DNA of 64,000 bases from Serratia quinivorans (GCA_900457075.1 UGYN01000002.1:4960001-5024000), one strand, 5' to 3'. Positions 49,992 through 60,103 are shown, counted from the stretch's first letter. The notes: a model not told the origin generated them from the sequence alone. A program made the numbers and translations.

Positions 49992-51050
49992 GCGAGCCGA
50001 TAAAACCGCGTATCGATTTCGAACAGCCGTTGGAGCCACCGCAGGAGCCGGTGCTGCGTGCCAACGTTGCTTTCGACGAACAGCAGGCTGAGCACTTTTT
50101 CCCGGCGGCGCCGGAGCTGCAGCAGGAAGAGGAAGAGGGGCGTGCCGAAGGCATTATCAACGCAGCCTTGAAACCCAAACGCAGCCTGTGGCGCAAAATG
50201 GTTACCGCCGGGCTGACGCTGTTCGGCGTCAGCGTGGTGGCGCAGGGCGTGCAGTGGGGTGCATACCGCCTGGGTGCAGCAGGATTGGATCGCCATGGGC
50301 GGAGGCGTGGCGGGTGGTTTGATTGTCTTCGCCGGGGTAGGTTCGGTGGTGACCGAATGGCGCAGACTATACCGTCTGCGCCAGCGTGCAGAAGAACGAG
50401 ATGTGGCACGTGAACTGTTGCACAGCCACGGATTGGGCAAAGGGCGTGAATTCTGCGAAAAACTGGCGCGTCAGGCCGGTCTCGATCAGGGGCATCCGGC
50501 GTTGCAACGCTGGCAGGCTTCACTGCATGAAACTCAGAACGATCGCGAAGTGGTAGCGCTGTACGCCAAACTGGTGCAGCCGGTGCTGGATAATCAGGCG
50601 CGGCGTGAAATCAGCCGTTCGGCAGCGGAGTCCACCTTAATGATCGCCGTCAGCCCGCTGGCGGTGGTGGATATGGCGTTTATCGCCTGGCGTAATATTC
50701 GGCTGATTAACCGTATCGCCGCGCTGTATGGCATCGAGCTGGGTTACTTCAGCCGTCTGCGCTTGTTCCGTCTGGTGCTGTTGAATATTGCCTTTGCCGG
50801 CGCGTCCGAGCTGGTACGCGAAGTGGGAATGGACTGGATGTCGCAAGACCTGGCTGCCCGATTGTCCGCCCGAGCGGCGCAGGGCATCGGTGCCGGTTTG
50901 CTGACGGCCAGGCTCGGTATCAAGGCGATGGAGCTTTGTCGTCCGTTGCCCTGGCTGGAAGGGGAAAAACCGAAGCTGGGTGATTTCCGCAGCCAACTGA
51001 TTGGCCAGTTGAAAGACACCATGAAAAAGAGCGACAACAAGGCCAAATAA
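49988..51050 (+). CDS. ycjF: YcjF (DUF697/UPF0283) inner-membrane protein, frameshifted
   Basis: An acidic N-terminal cytoplasmic part ([29 protein letters not shown]) precedes two membrane spans ([15 protein letters not shown] and [18 protein letters not shown]). A C-terminal region follows with [49 protein letters not shown]4 run at 50256-50259 breaks the frame. Reading it as G3 gives [13 protein letters not shown] and 353 residues, equal to E. coli YcjF. It overlaps the ycjX stop by four bases. Confidence 0.88.
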
Positions 51051-51055
51051 TCTGC

Positions 51056-51091
51056 CCACGGCGTCTATTCAGGCGCCGTGGTTATTTTTTC
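51056..51091 (+). terminator. psp-ycjXF operon terminator
   Basis: Stem CCACGGCG / GCGCCGTGG followed by TTATTTTTTCC, just after the ycjF stop. Confidence 0.82.
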
Positions 51092-51380
51092 CGCAATGAT
51101 TTTCCCCGCTAACGCCAATACGTAACCCGTGCTTGACGAAAGACGATCCCCCTGTAAATACATTATATTTATCTGCAAATTTACTGGCGGTTGTGATAAC
51201 TCTCTACTGATAAGCTAAAATGACGCCGATGGTGTTATTCACTTGCGTTTAAAATCATCAACAACAACGATAAATCAGAGTTCTGTCAACTTTTGCTGAC
51301 AGATTGCTTCTACCGCTCGGGGTGAGAGAGTATCATCATCTTCAGTCATCCCCGCACCTGCAGAGATAAGGCCAATACTG

Positions 51381-52953
51381 ATGCGTTTGGAAGTTTTTTG
51401 CGAAGACCGGATCGGTCTGACTCGAGAGTTACTCGATCTTTTGGTATTGCGCAGCATAGATTTACGTGGCATCGAAATCGATCCCATCGGCCGCATTTAC
51501 CTCAATTTTTCCCAACTGGATTTTGACACCTTCCGCGCGCTGATGGTGGAAATCCGTCGCATTGCCGGCGTGACCGATGTGCGCACCGTGAATTTCATGC
51601 CGTCTGAACGCGAACACCGCGCACTGCGTGCGTTGCTGGAGTCGATGCCTGAGCCGGTGTTCTCGATTGATATGAAAGGCAAAGTTGAACTGGCCAATCC
51701 GGCAGCGCAGGCGCTGTTCGGGCTTAGCGAAGACAAAATTCGCAACCAGACGGCCACCGCATTGATTGGCGGTTATAACTTCAACCGTTGGCTCGAGAGC
51801 GAACAGACGGCGCCCCAATCTGAGCGGGTGGTGATCCGCAGTCAGGACTTCCTGATGGATATCACGCCAATCTACCTGGAGGACGAAAACCAGCAGAATG
51901 CCGCCGTAGGCGCGGTCGTGATGCTGAAGTCCACGGCTCGTATGGGGCGTCAGTTACAGAATCTGTCGGTGAACGACGATACCGAGTTTGATCATATCGT
52001 TGCCGCCAGTCCGAAAATGCGCCAGGTGCTGGAGCAGGCGCGCAAGTTGGCGATGCTGGATGCGCCACTGTTGATTGTGGGCGATACCGGCACCGGCAAA
52101 GATATTCTGGCCCGGGCCTGCCATTTGCGCAGCCCGCGTGGCAAGCAGCCGTTCCTGGCGCTCAATTGCGCCGCACTGCCGGATGACGTAGCGGAAAGCG
52201 AGCTGTTCGGCCATGCGCCGGGGGCTTACCCGAATGCGCTGGAAGGCAAGAAGGGCTTCTTTGAACAGGCGCACGGTGGTTCGGTGCTGCTGGATGAAAT
52301 CGGTGAGATGTCGCCGCGCATGCAGACCAAACTGCTACGTTTCATTAACGATGGCACTTTCCGCCGCGTGGGTGAAGAACACGAAGTCCATGTAGATGTG
52401 CGGGTAATTTGCGCGACGCAGAAAAACCTGACCGAACTGGTGCAGCGTGGTGAGTTCCGTGAGGATCTCTATTATCGACTTAACGTGTTGACCATCACCA
52501 TTCCACCACTGCGTGAGCGTCCACAGGACATCATGCCGCTGACTGAACTGTTTGTGGCGCGTTTTGCCGATGAGCAGGGCGTGGCGCGGCCGAAACTGGC
52601 GGGCGATCTGGGCAGTTTCCTCAGCAAATATGGCTGGCCGGGCAACGTGCGACAGTTAAAAAAACGCCATTTACCGGGCGTTGACGCAAACCGAAGGTTT
52701 CGAACTTCGTCCGCAGGACATTGTACTGCCGGAGTTCGAGGTTGAAATGTCGCTGGGCGATGAGGTGATGGACGGCTCGCTTGATGATATCAGCAAGCGT
52801 TTCGAACGTTCGGTGCTGACCCGTTTGTACCGTACTTACCCGAGTACCAGAAAACTGGCGAAACGCCTGGGGGTTTCACATACCGCGATCGCCAATAAGT
52901 TGCGCGAATATGGGCTCAGCAGCCGTAAGCCTTCCGGGGAAAACGAAGAATAA
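51381..52953 (+). CDS. tyrR: Transcriptional regulator TyrR, frameshifted before the C-terminus
   Basis: Regulator of aromatic amino acid biosynthesis and transport that acts mainly at sigma70 promoters. It has an N-terminal ACT domain (MRLEVFCEDRIGLTRELLDLL), a PAS domain (MPEPVFSIDMKGKVELANPAA), and an AAA+ domain with Walker A GDTGTGKDI. The sigma54 loop is degenerate (GAYPNALEG), as known for TyrR. A C-terminal helix-turn-helix (TRKLAKRLGVSHTAIANKLREYG) completes it. An A7 run at 52658-52664 breaks the frame; A6 restores VRQLKNAIYRALTQTEGF and a 523-residue protein (E. coli 513). Confidence 0.92.
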
Positions 52954-52956
52954 AAA

Positions 52957-52982
52957 AACGGGCGCCATAAGCGCCCGTTTCA
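52957..52982. terminator. Terminator between tyrR and tpx
   Basis: Stem ACGGGCGC-CATAA-GCGCCCGT, flanked by A7 and TTTC, between convergent genes. Confidence 0.8.
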
Positions 52983-53017
52983 ACGTTTAGAGGCCGGCAA
53001 TCGTCGGCCTTCTGGCA

Positions 53018-53521
53018 TTACTTCAATGCAGCCAGCGCCGCATCGTAGTTCGGCTCGGTGGTAATTTCATTCACCAGCTCGCTGTACAGCACGTTGTCCT
53101 GGCCATCCAATACCACAACCGCACGTGCGGTCAGGCCTGCCAGCGGGCCTTCAGCGATTTCAACGCCGTAAGCCTGTTTGAATTCTGCGCCACGCAGCGT
53201 GGACAGGGTGACTACATTGTTCAGGCCTTCTGCACCGCAGAAACGTGACTGGGCGAACGGCAGGTCGGCCGAGATGCACAGCACCACGGTGTTATCCAGG
53301 CCGCTGGCCAACTGGTTGAATGTACGAACCGAAGTTGCGCAAACGCCGGTATCAATACTTGGGAAAATGTTCAGAACTTTGCGTTTACCCGCGAAGCTGC
53401 TCAGTGCCACGTCCGACAAGTCTTTGGCAACCAGTGAGAAGGTTTTGGCTTGTTCGCCGGTTTGTGGCAGGTGGCCTGCAACGCTAACCGGGTTGCCTTG
53501 AAAATGTACTGTCTGAGTCAT
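53018..53521 (-). CDS. tpx: Thiol peroxidase Tpx
   Basis: Atypical two-Cys peroxiredoxin that reduces lipid and other peroxides with thioredoxin. The peroxidatic Cys is in [13 protein letters not shown] (about residue 60) and the resolving Cys in [12 protein letters not shown] (about residue 94). It is 167 residues (E. coli 168). Its place between tyrR and ycjG is conserved. Confidence 0.96.
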   Translation of the reverse strand: MTQTVHFQGNPVSVAGHLPQTGEQAKTFSLVAKDLSDVALSSFAGKRKVLNIFPSIDTGVCATSVRTFNQLASGLDNTVVLCISADLPFAQSRFCGAEGLNNVVTLSTLRGAEFKQAYGVEIAEGPLAGLTARAVVVLDGQDNVLYSELVNEITTEPNYDAALAALK

Positions 53522-53744
53522 TAGCTTGATTCCTTTTACAGGTGTTTATACAAAGGGCGTGAGCCTAATAAAATGGCTTTTTGGCCGCTTTTAACATTAG
53601 GTTCACACCCTGGCATCAGTTTATGTCAACAATTGTGGGTTGGATAGATAAAGTTTGCTAAATAGTTGTATATATTAGAGTGTGTCCAAAAAAGCACCCG
53701 CGCGTTCGCCCGATTTTATACGCAATTTCCGTTCAGGAGCCGTT

Positions 53745-54716
53745 ATGAGAAGCATGCGTTTTTACCCAGAAGCCTGGCCGTTGCATACCGCCTTTGTTAT
53801 TGCCCGTGGCAGCCGCACCGAAGCCAAAGTAGTGGTGGTCGAAATTGAGCAGCAGGGCGTGCGGGGGATTGGTGAATGCACTCCTTATCCGCGTTACGGT
53901 GAAAGTGAGGCTTCGGTGATGGAACGGCTGGCCGAAGTGGCTACGGCGGTCGAACGGGGCGTGACGCGCGAGCAACTGCAGCAGCTAATGCCGGCCGGCG
54001 CGGCGCGTAATGCGGTGGATTCCGCCTTGTGGGATTTGGAGTGTCAACTCAGTGGTCAGAGCTGCTGGCAGCGTAGCGCTGTTGCCGAGCCAGAACGCAT
54101 TCTGATGGCGCAAACCGTCAGCATAGGTTCGCCGGAAGCCATGGCCTTCGCCGCGCGTGAACTTGAACAGCAAGGGGCACGCTTGCTGAAAATCAAACTG
54201 GACAATCATCTGATCAGCGAACGGCTGGTGGCGATCCGTGCGGCGGTGCCGGATGCCACGTTGATTGTCGATGCCAATGAGTCCTGGCAGGCGGAAGGGC
54301 TGGCGGCGCGCTGCCAACTGTTAGCGGATCTGGGCGTGGCGATGCTGGAGCAACCCCTGCCGGCAACGGATGACAGCGCACTGGAAAACTTTATCCACCC
54401 GTTGCCAATTTGCGCCGATGAAAGCTGCCACACCCGCGGTGATTTACCCAAGCTGGTCGGTCGTTATCAAATGGTCAATATCAAGCTGGATAAAACCGGC
54501 GGCCTGACCGAAGGGCTGGCGCTGGCGCAGGAGGCGCGGCAACAAGGGTTCGCTATTATGCTCGGTTGCATGTTGTGCACTTCGCGGGCGATCAATGCCG
54601 CATTGCCGCTGGCACCGGGCGCGCGATTCGTCGATTTGGACGGCCCGACCTGGCTGGCTAATGACGTTGAACCGGGGTTGGATTTTGAATGTGGGGCGAT
54701 TAATCTCGCCCCATAG
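53745..54716 (+). CDS. ycjG: L-Ala-D/L-Glu epimerase YcjG
   Basis: Enolase-superfamily (muconate lactonizing subgroup) epimerase that converts L-Ala-D-Glu from murein recycling to L-Ala-L-Glu. The catalytic KxK is in LLKIKLDNHL (about residue 150), metal ligands are in IVDANESW, LEQPLP and CADESCH, and the second Lys is in NIKLDKTGG. The start at 53745 has CAGGAGC upstream and matches the E. coli start. It gives 323 residues and is convergent with mpaA, its pathway partner. Confidence 0.94.
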   Translation: MRSMRFYPEAWPLHTAFVIARGSRTEAKVVVVEIEQQGVRGIGECTPYPRYGESEASVMERLAEVATAVERGVTREQLQQLMPAGAARNAVDSALWDLECQLSGQSCWQRSAVAEPERILMAQTVSIGSPEAMAFAARELEQQGARLLKIKLDNHLISERLVAIRAAVPDATLIVDANESWQAEGLAARCQLLADLGVAMLEQPLPATDDSALENFIHPLPICADESCHTRGDLPKLVGRYQMVNIKLDKTGGLTEGLALAQEARQQGFAIMLGCMLCTSRAINAALPLAPGARFVDLDGPTWLANDVEPGLDFECGAINLAP

Positions 54717-54721
54717 CCGGT

Positions 54722-55431
54722 TTAGCCCCGGGTAAGTCAGCAATTCTACCATCGCGTTGAGGTAGTTTTCGCTGGCCGCATCGGCCGAGATCGGCGGGAA
54801 TTCTGCGGTAATGCAAGGCAGTGACAAATCGGCGCACCAGCTGCCGAACGATCCCGGCGTCTCGTAACCGACGCTGGTGACCAGCGGCAGGGCAAACTTA
54901 TGCGAAAGCCAGACGCCGAGCTGTGAACTGGCCGGATCTTCAATACAGGCCAATGGCTCGTGGAACGACACCACCCAGTGCGGCTTCAACCGATGGATCA
55001 GATGGCACAGCCCCTGGGTTTCCGGTTCGGAACCTGGGGCGGCCGCCGGTCGAGAGTTTTACATCCCGCGCTTCCGCCGCGCTGTTCCAACGATAAACCG
55101 TATCCCCGGATCGCCAGTTGGCCGCCGGGAAGTTACGGTTCAAATCAACCCCGTTAGCGTTGGCGCGCAGCCCGAGTTGGCAACCGTCGGGATTGACCGC
55201 CAGTACTACATGGTGACGCAACTGGTTTGGTGCAATGCTGCGTAATGCGCAGGACAGGGTAACGATAGCGGCGCTCTCATCACCGTGGGTACCGGCAATA
55301 ATCAGCCCGGTTTGCGGGCCACTGACGGCCGCCGGGAAATAGAGCAGTGGTGCACCCAACAACGAACTGCCGTAATTCTCTCCTGCAACGGCCAATTGGC
55401 CACGTTCACTGCGCGGTCGATGCTGGATCAT
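54722..55431 (-). CDS. mpaA: Murein tripeptide amidase MpaA, frameshifted
   Basis: Zinc M14-type carboxypeptidase that cleaves diaminopimelate from the murein tripeptide. The zinc motif is GTHGDE (about residue 50), then HHVVLAVNPDGCQLGLRANANGVDLNRNFPA, the third ligand in VVSFHEPLACIED, and the Glu in CITAEFPP. The frame breaks at a C4 run (plus strand G4 at 55036-55039); C3 restores GRPGSEPETQ. A second run (plus strand C4 at 54726-54729) removes the stop. Correcting both gives 235 residues ending at 54722 (E. coli 242), rather than an improbable 270-bp antisense read-through into ycjG. Confidence 0.85.
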
Positions 55432-55641
55432 GATGTAGTCCCTGATTTAAAGGTCGAGAGTGATTATCATTTTATTCAGTGTATTACGCTTTCGCTTAAC
55501 TTTCCCAGAGCAATTTCTCACCCAGTGACAAAATTGATTGTCATAAAATCCTGAACAGTGATTCCAATTATTGATGACTGGCAGACGATCTTGGGTTCGC
55601 TACACTGGCTCCTATTGTGAACAGATAAACTGGAGCTCTTC

Positions 55642-56593
55642 ATGAAAGCCATTGCAGTCAAACCAACTCGGTGCTACGCCAGAACAGGTAGAGATCGCCA
55701 AACCCTCACTACAACCCGGCCAGATCCTGGTTAAAATGGCCGCTGCCGGGCTAAACCCGGTTGACTGGCGGATAGCCGACGGCATGCTGCAGGGGAAATT
55801 GCCACACGTTTTCCCTTTGGTGATTGGTACCGACGGTGCGGGCGTGGTGGAGGCAGTCGCCGATGATGTCAGCGGATTCAGCGTCAATGAACGGGTGGCC
55901 GGCAAGTTTATGTTCGGCGTTGTCGGCGCCGGTAGCTACGCCCAGTATGCGGTGATTGACCAAAAAGCGGTACTGGCGCGAGTACCTGATGAGGTGAGTT
56001 TGACCACTGCGGCGGCCATGCCGATTGCGGCCGGTACCGCGCTGAAACTGGTTGAGAAACTGCAACTGAGCGCGGGTGCGACTCTGCTGGTGGTGGGCGC
56101 AACCGGCGGCGTTGGGCGTTTCGTTATCCAACTGGCCAAACGTCAGGGGCTGAAGGTAATTGCTACCGGCGGGGCTGATGCCGAGGCCGCATTGCGTGAG
56201 CTGGGGGCTGAGAAGGTGATTGATCATCACCGGGCACCCGTGCTGCAGCAGGTTCAACAACTATACCCGCAGGGCATTGACGGCATGATCGATCTGGTCA
56301 GCAATGCCGAAGCATTCAGCGCCTTACTGGTTATTCTGCGTAAGGGCGGCGTGGCGCTGAGCACCATTTGGTCGGCAGCTCCGGAGCAGATGCAGCAACA
56401 AGGCCTGCGTGGCGGCAATATTGAGGCGCAAATCAGTGCGGATGAGCTGGAGCAACTGTTACAGAGCGTCGCGCGCGGTGAGCTGCAGGTGCCGGTGGAA
56501 CGTCTGGTATCGATTAAACAGGCACCGGAAATGCTGGCGGAGAGCAAAGCCGGTGGCTCACGCGGCAAAACCGTGCTGAACATTGATTGGTGA
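55642..56593 (+). CDS. Zinc-independent medium-chain (quinone oxidoreductase-like) dehydrogenase, N-terminal frameshift
   Basis: MDR-superfamily NADPH-dependent oxidoreductase, about 316 residues. It has LKP-type catalytic-domain motifs (AAGLNPVDWRIADGM, GTDGAGVVEAVADDVSGF) and the Rossmann motif LVVGATGGVGRFVIQLAKRQGLKVIAT. It has no zinc-site Cys/His set. The ATG at 55642 with TGGAG upstream starts MKAIAV and then leaves frame because of AAA at 55660-55662. AA would give MKAIAVNQLGATPEQ and join the long frame. Substrate unknown. Confidence 0.82.
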
Positions 56594-56666
56594 AGCCAAT
56601 AAAACCACGCCATCTATTTCGCTGTTGTTATACTATCGGCAAAGCTAACCAAACAGGGGATTTAAC

Positions 56667-57017
56667 ATGCCAGTAGCCAGAATAGTTGCCAGCTATAGCG
56701 AAAATGATAAGGATACCATCACGCTGCTGTGCGGCGTGGACGAGGAAAACCAGATCCGTCAGGGTGAATGGTTTGGCGTGGTGAAGAACGACGACGGGCG
56801 TGGCGATGAGTCCAACTATCCGTTTACTCTGCACGTCGATTACCAGAAAAACAGCTTCTATCTCGACTATGGTTTTGACGATGCCGAGTCGCGCCAGATG
56901 CAGAAAACCGATATTCATGCCAATCCATTGGCAGAGAAAGGCTTCTTCACCATTTTTGATGAAGAAGAGGGTGAAGAATTCAGCTACCGCATCAATAGCA
57001 TTCACCTTTACGACTAA
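56667..57017 (+). CDS. Hypothetical protein, 116 residues
   Basis: Not recognised. It is acidic (EEEGEEF, DEENQ, DDAESR) with mixed beta-like segments, no signal peptide, no membrane segment and no Cys pair. AGGGGAT precedes the ATG and a strong terminator follows, so it looks like a real monocistronic gene. Its neighbours are an MDR oxidoreductase and mppA. Confidence 0.75.
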   Translation: MPVARIVASYSENDKDTITLLCGVDEENQIRQGEWFGVVKNDDGRGDESNYPFTLHVDYQKNSFYLDYGFDDAESRQMQKTDIHANPLAEKGFFTIFDEEEGEEFSYRINSIHLYD

Positions 57018-57033
57018 TAAAGCCGACTAACAG

Positions 57034-57072
57034 AAAATGCCCGTATCGACACCGTCGTGCGGGCATTTTTAT
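57034..57072 (+). terminator. Terminator after the 116-residue gene
   Basis: Stem AAATGCCCG / CGGGCATTT with a long loop, followed by TTTAT. Confidence 0.75.
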
Positions 57073-57177
57073 TGCCTGGCCCCCAGTTTTTACATCTTGT
57101 CCGCCGGGAACTCTAGGTGAGACTAATCTTGTGCTATAAGATAAAAAATTCAGATGGTTAACGGGGGATAAATCAGA

Positions 57178-58812
57178 ATGACGAGAAAAAAAATTCAACA
57201 GGGTTTTCGTTTGGCGCTGTGTGCCGTGGCGATTGGCGCAGGGTTGAGCAGCGCCATGGCGGCTCAGGTTCCCCCAGGTACTACGCTGGCGGAGAAACAG
57301 GAAATAGTTCGCCATATCAAAGATGAGCCGGCCTCACTCGATCCCATTAAAGCGGTTGGCCTGCCGGAAGCACAATTGGCGCGCGATCTGTTTGAAGGGC
57401 TGGTGAACCAGGATGTCAACGGCAAGGTGATCCCCGGCGTCGCAACCCGCTGGCAAACCACCGATAACCAAACCTATATTTTCACCCTGCGTAAAGATGC
57501 GCGCTGGTCTAACGGTGACCCTGTCACGGCGAAAGACTTCGTTTACAGTTGGCAGCGGCTGGTTGAGCCGAAGAACTTGTCACCTTTTGCCTGGTTTGCC
57601 CAGTTGGCCGGCATCCAAAACGCCGATGAGATCATTACCGGCAAGCTGCCTGCCGATAAGCTGGGCGTCACCGCGCTGGATGATTACACCTTCAAAGTGC
57701 AGTTGAACAAACCGGTGCCGTATTTTGTCAGCCTGACGGCCAACTTCAGCCTGTTCCCGGTCAACAAGGCGGTGGTAGAGAAATTTGGCAACGACTGGAC
57801 CAAGGTCGGCAACCTGGTCGGTAACGGCGCGTTTAAACTGCAGGAACGGGTAGTTAACGAGAAGCTGGTACTGACGCCAAACGATCACTATTGGGATCAT
57901 GCGCATACGGTGTTGACCAAAGTGACCTTTGTGCCGATTAATCAGGAATCCAATGCCACCAAGCGTTATCTGGCCGGCGATATCGACATCACCGAGTCCT
58001 TCCCGAAAAACATGTACCAAAAACTGCTGAAAGACATCCCGGACCAGGTCTATACCCCGGATCAACTCGGCACCTATTATTATGCTTTTAATACCCAACG
58101 CGCGCCGACTAACGATGTGCGGGTGCGCAAGGCATTGTCTTACGCTATCGATCGCAAGATTATCGCCGAAAAAGTGTTGGGGACCGGTGAAAAACCGGCT
58201 TACCACTTCACCCCGGATGTCACCGCCGGATTTAAACCGGAAGTGAGCCTGTTGCAACAGCAACCACAGGCCGAACTGGACGCCCAGGCCAAGGCGTTGA
58301 TGCAGGCGGCAGGTTATGGCCCGAACAATCCGCTGAAACTGACGCTGTTGTACAACACTTCGGAAAGCCATCAGAAAATTGCGATTGCCGTGGCTTCAAT
58401 GTGGAAGAAAACGCTCGGTATTGACGTCAAGCTGCAAAATCAGGAATGGAAAACCTATATCGATAGCCGTAACACCGGCAATTTCGACGTGGTGCGCGCT
58501 TCGTGGGTCGGCGATTACAATGAAGCCTCGACCTTCCTGTCGTTGTTAAGCTCAACCCACAGCGGAAATATCGCTAAATTCAAAAGTGCGGATTACGACA
58601 AACTGCTCGCGCAGGCCAGCCGAGAAACCAGTGCGGCAGCCTTGACCACTGACTACAACAAACTTGAGCAGATCATCGCCGAACAGGCACCGATCGCGCC
58701 AATTTATCAGTATACCAATGGCCGATTGATCAAACCCTGGGTGAAAGGCTACCCGATCACCAATCCGGAAGACGTGGCGTACAGCCAGACGATGTATATT
58801 TTGAAGCATTGA
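57178..58812 (+). CDS. mppA: Periplasmic murein tripeptide-binding protein MppA
   Basis: OppA-like solute-binding protein that feeds L-Ala-gamma-D-Glu-mDap to the OppBCDF permease for murein recycling. The signal peptide (about residues 1-28, ending SSAMA) is followed by EKQEIVRHIKDEPASLDPIKAVGLPE, FVYSWQRLVEPKNLSPFAWFAQL and YYYAFNTQRAP. It is 544 residues and closest by eye to E. coli MppA (537). Together with ycjG and mpaA this forms a murein-peptide recycling neighbourhood. Confidence 0.92.
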   Translation: MTRKKIQQGFRLALCAVAIGAGLSSAMAAQVPPGTTLAEKQEIVRHIKDEPASLDPIKAVGLPEAQLARDLFEGLVNQDVNGKVIPGVATRWQTTDNQTYIFTLRKDARWSNGDPVTAKDFVYSWQRLVEPKNLSPFAWFAQLAGIQNADEIITGKLPADKLGVTALDDYTFKVQLNKPVPYFVSLTANFSLFPVNKAVVEKFGNDWTKVGNLVGNGAFKLQERVVNEKLVLTPNDHYWDHAHTVLTKVTFVPINQESNATKRYLAGDIDITESFPKNMYQKLLKDIPDQVYTPDQLGTYYYAFNTQRAPTNDVRVRKALSYAIDRKIIAEKVLGTGEKPAYHFTPDVTAGFKPEVSLLQQQPQAELDAQAKALMQAAGYGPNNPLKLTLLYNTSESHQKIAIAVASMWKKTLGIDVKLQNQEWKTYIDSRNTGNFDVVRASWVGDYNEASTFLSLLSSTHSGNIAKFKSADYDKLLAQASRETSAAALTTDYNKLEQIIAEQAPIAPIYQYTNGRLIKPWVKGYPITNPEDVAYSQTMYILKH

Positions 58813-58842
58813 TATATTGCGATAGTCCCATGTGTTGCCATC

Positions 58843-58870
58843 AAACCCCGCGAGAGCGGGGTTTCTACTT
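58843..58870 (+). terminator. mppA terminator
   Basis: Perfect stem AAACCCCGC-GAGA-GCGGGGTTT, followed by CTACTT, 30 bp after the mppA stop. Confidence 0.75.
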
Positions 58871-58881
58871 AGGTGGCAGGA

Positions 58882-59958
58882 CTATGGGGCATCAAACAAT
58901 GCGCTACGGCCTGTCGTCGAAGGAAATACGCAGGCTACATCGTGGGCACAGTCGGGAACGATCAGCAAATCACGTTTGGCGTGCGGCGCAATAAACCGCC
59001 GGTCGTAAGCGGCATAGGCGATACCGCGCTGTAGTCGGTAGGGGCCTTGCGCCTGAGCTGCGCAGGATTTATCGAGTATTTTGTAGAAAGTGCCGGGTGA
59101 GCTGCCGGTATCCTTCTCGCCTTCAAGATAGGTGATATCCGCCGATGCATAGCGCTGGCGCACCGATGTGCTGTTTTGGTCGAGAAAGGCCGGAACCGCT
59201 TCAATGCCGTATTTCCAACGATCGACGTTCGGGCAGAGATCGTTCCTGTTCTCAACCCAATCAAAGCTACAGCCGCCTTGTTGGTTACAGTCGCGCCAGT
59301 CGGCAGGGCGATCATTTTTTACCGGCTGCGGCCGCCGGCTATCGAAATAGAGCCAACTGCCGGGGTCGGCGATGACGTAACGCAGCTTCACGCCGGCCGG
59401 CGGATGGGCGAACCCGACATAGTGCTGCACAAACTGTGCCCCGGCGGAGAAGCCGGCGATGGTCACCGACCGTACCGTTGGCCATTTTATTTTCAGCTCG
59501 CCAACCAGACTATCCAGTGCAGCAAATGAGCTGGTATTCCCCTGATTGTCCAGATCCCCTTCGATCCAGGAACTGCAACTCCAGAGTGCGTCATCTGCCT
59601 GTGCGGGTGGCACTCCGGGGGAGTGACAGTGTGCGGCCTGCGCATCGCTAACCGGAAACAGCGGGGCAACCAGCAGCCTGTCGTCGGTTTTGGCTGCCAG
59701 TTGAGCGGCTTTCAGCGCCGCAGCCAGGGTTTTCCCCGCATCTCTGGGGTGCCCGTGCAGTACGATTAACGCACTGTGTGGCGTGGGGCCATGATATTTC
59801 GCGACGAAGTAAGGCAGGTCACCCGCTGACTCACCCAATTTGACCCGATATGCGTCCGCGATAGCGTTGAGTGAGTTATCTGCGGCAAACAGCGGATGAA
59901 ACGGCGCCGGAGCAAACGCCAAAACTGAGGCTAACAAGAATGTCGAAGTGGATTTCAT
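58882..59958 (-). CDS. Exported alpha/beta-hydrolase-like protein
   Basis: A 358-residue protein with a signal peptide (MKSTSTFLLASVLAFAPAPFHPLFA|ADN). The hydrolase nucleophile elbow is TIAGFSAGAQ (about residue 165, GxSxG), after ALIVLHGHPRDAG, the likely oxyanion strand. A late ITYLEGEKDTGSS strand could carry the acid, and PDCAHDVACVF a His near the C-terminus. Several Cys pairs (CNQQGGC, CPNV, CAHDVAC) fit a periplasmic location. Start chosen for the signal peptide: ATG at 59958, not 60114. Substrate unknown. Confidence 0.75.
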   Translation of the reverse strand: MKSTSTFLLASVLAFAPAPFHPLFAADNSLNAIADAYRVKLGESAGDLPYFVAKYHGPTPHSALIVLHGHPRDAGKTLAAALKAAQLAAKTDDRLLVAPLFPVSDAQAAHCHSPGVPPAQADDALWSCSSWIEGDLDNQGNTSSFAALDSLVGELKIKWPTVRSVTIAGFSAGAQFVQHYVGFAHPPAGVKLRYVIADPGSWLYFDSRRPQPVKNDRPADWRDCNQQGGCSFDWVENRNDLCPNVDRWKYGIEAVPAFLDQNSTSVRQRYASADITYLEGEKDTGSSPGTFYKILDKSCAAQAQGPYRLQRGIAYAAYDRRFIAPHAKRDLLIVPDCAHDVACVFPSTTGRSALFDAP

Positions 59959-60103
59959 TAGGTGCCCGGCCGCGCGTTGTGCGTTATTTATCCATGTTAG
60001 CGCATAAGCTCCTCCCAGGTGCAGTATTCGCACGGCTTCATCTTTGATCCGCTTACCATTAACGCTAGACTCTGGAATAACTGAAAAGCAGAGGGGATGA
60101 GGA

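Noticed and set aside
51130..51185. TGTAAA-containing stretch upstream of tyrR as a TyrR box
   Set aside because: The second half-site (TTTACA at 6-base spacing) is absent; too weak to annotate.
54444..54721. Antisense extension of mpaA into ycjG
   Set aside because: Explained by a one-base error at 54726-54729 that removes a natural stop; the extended residues resemble no MpaA.
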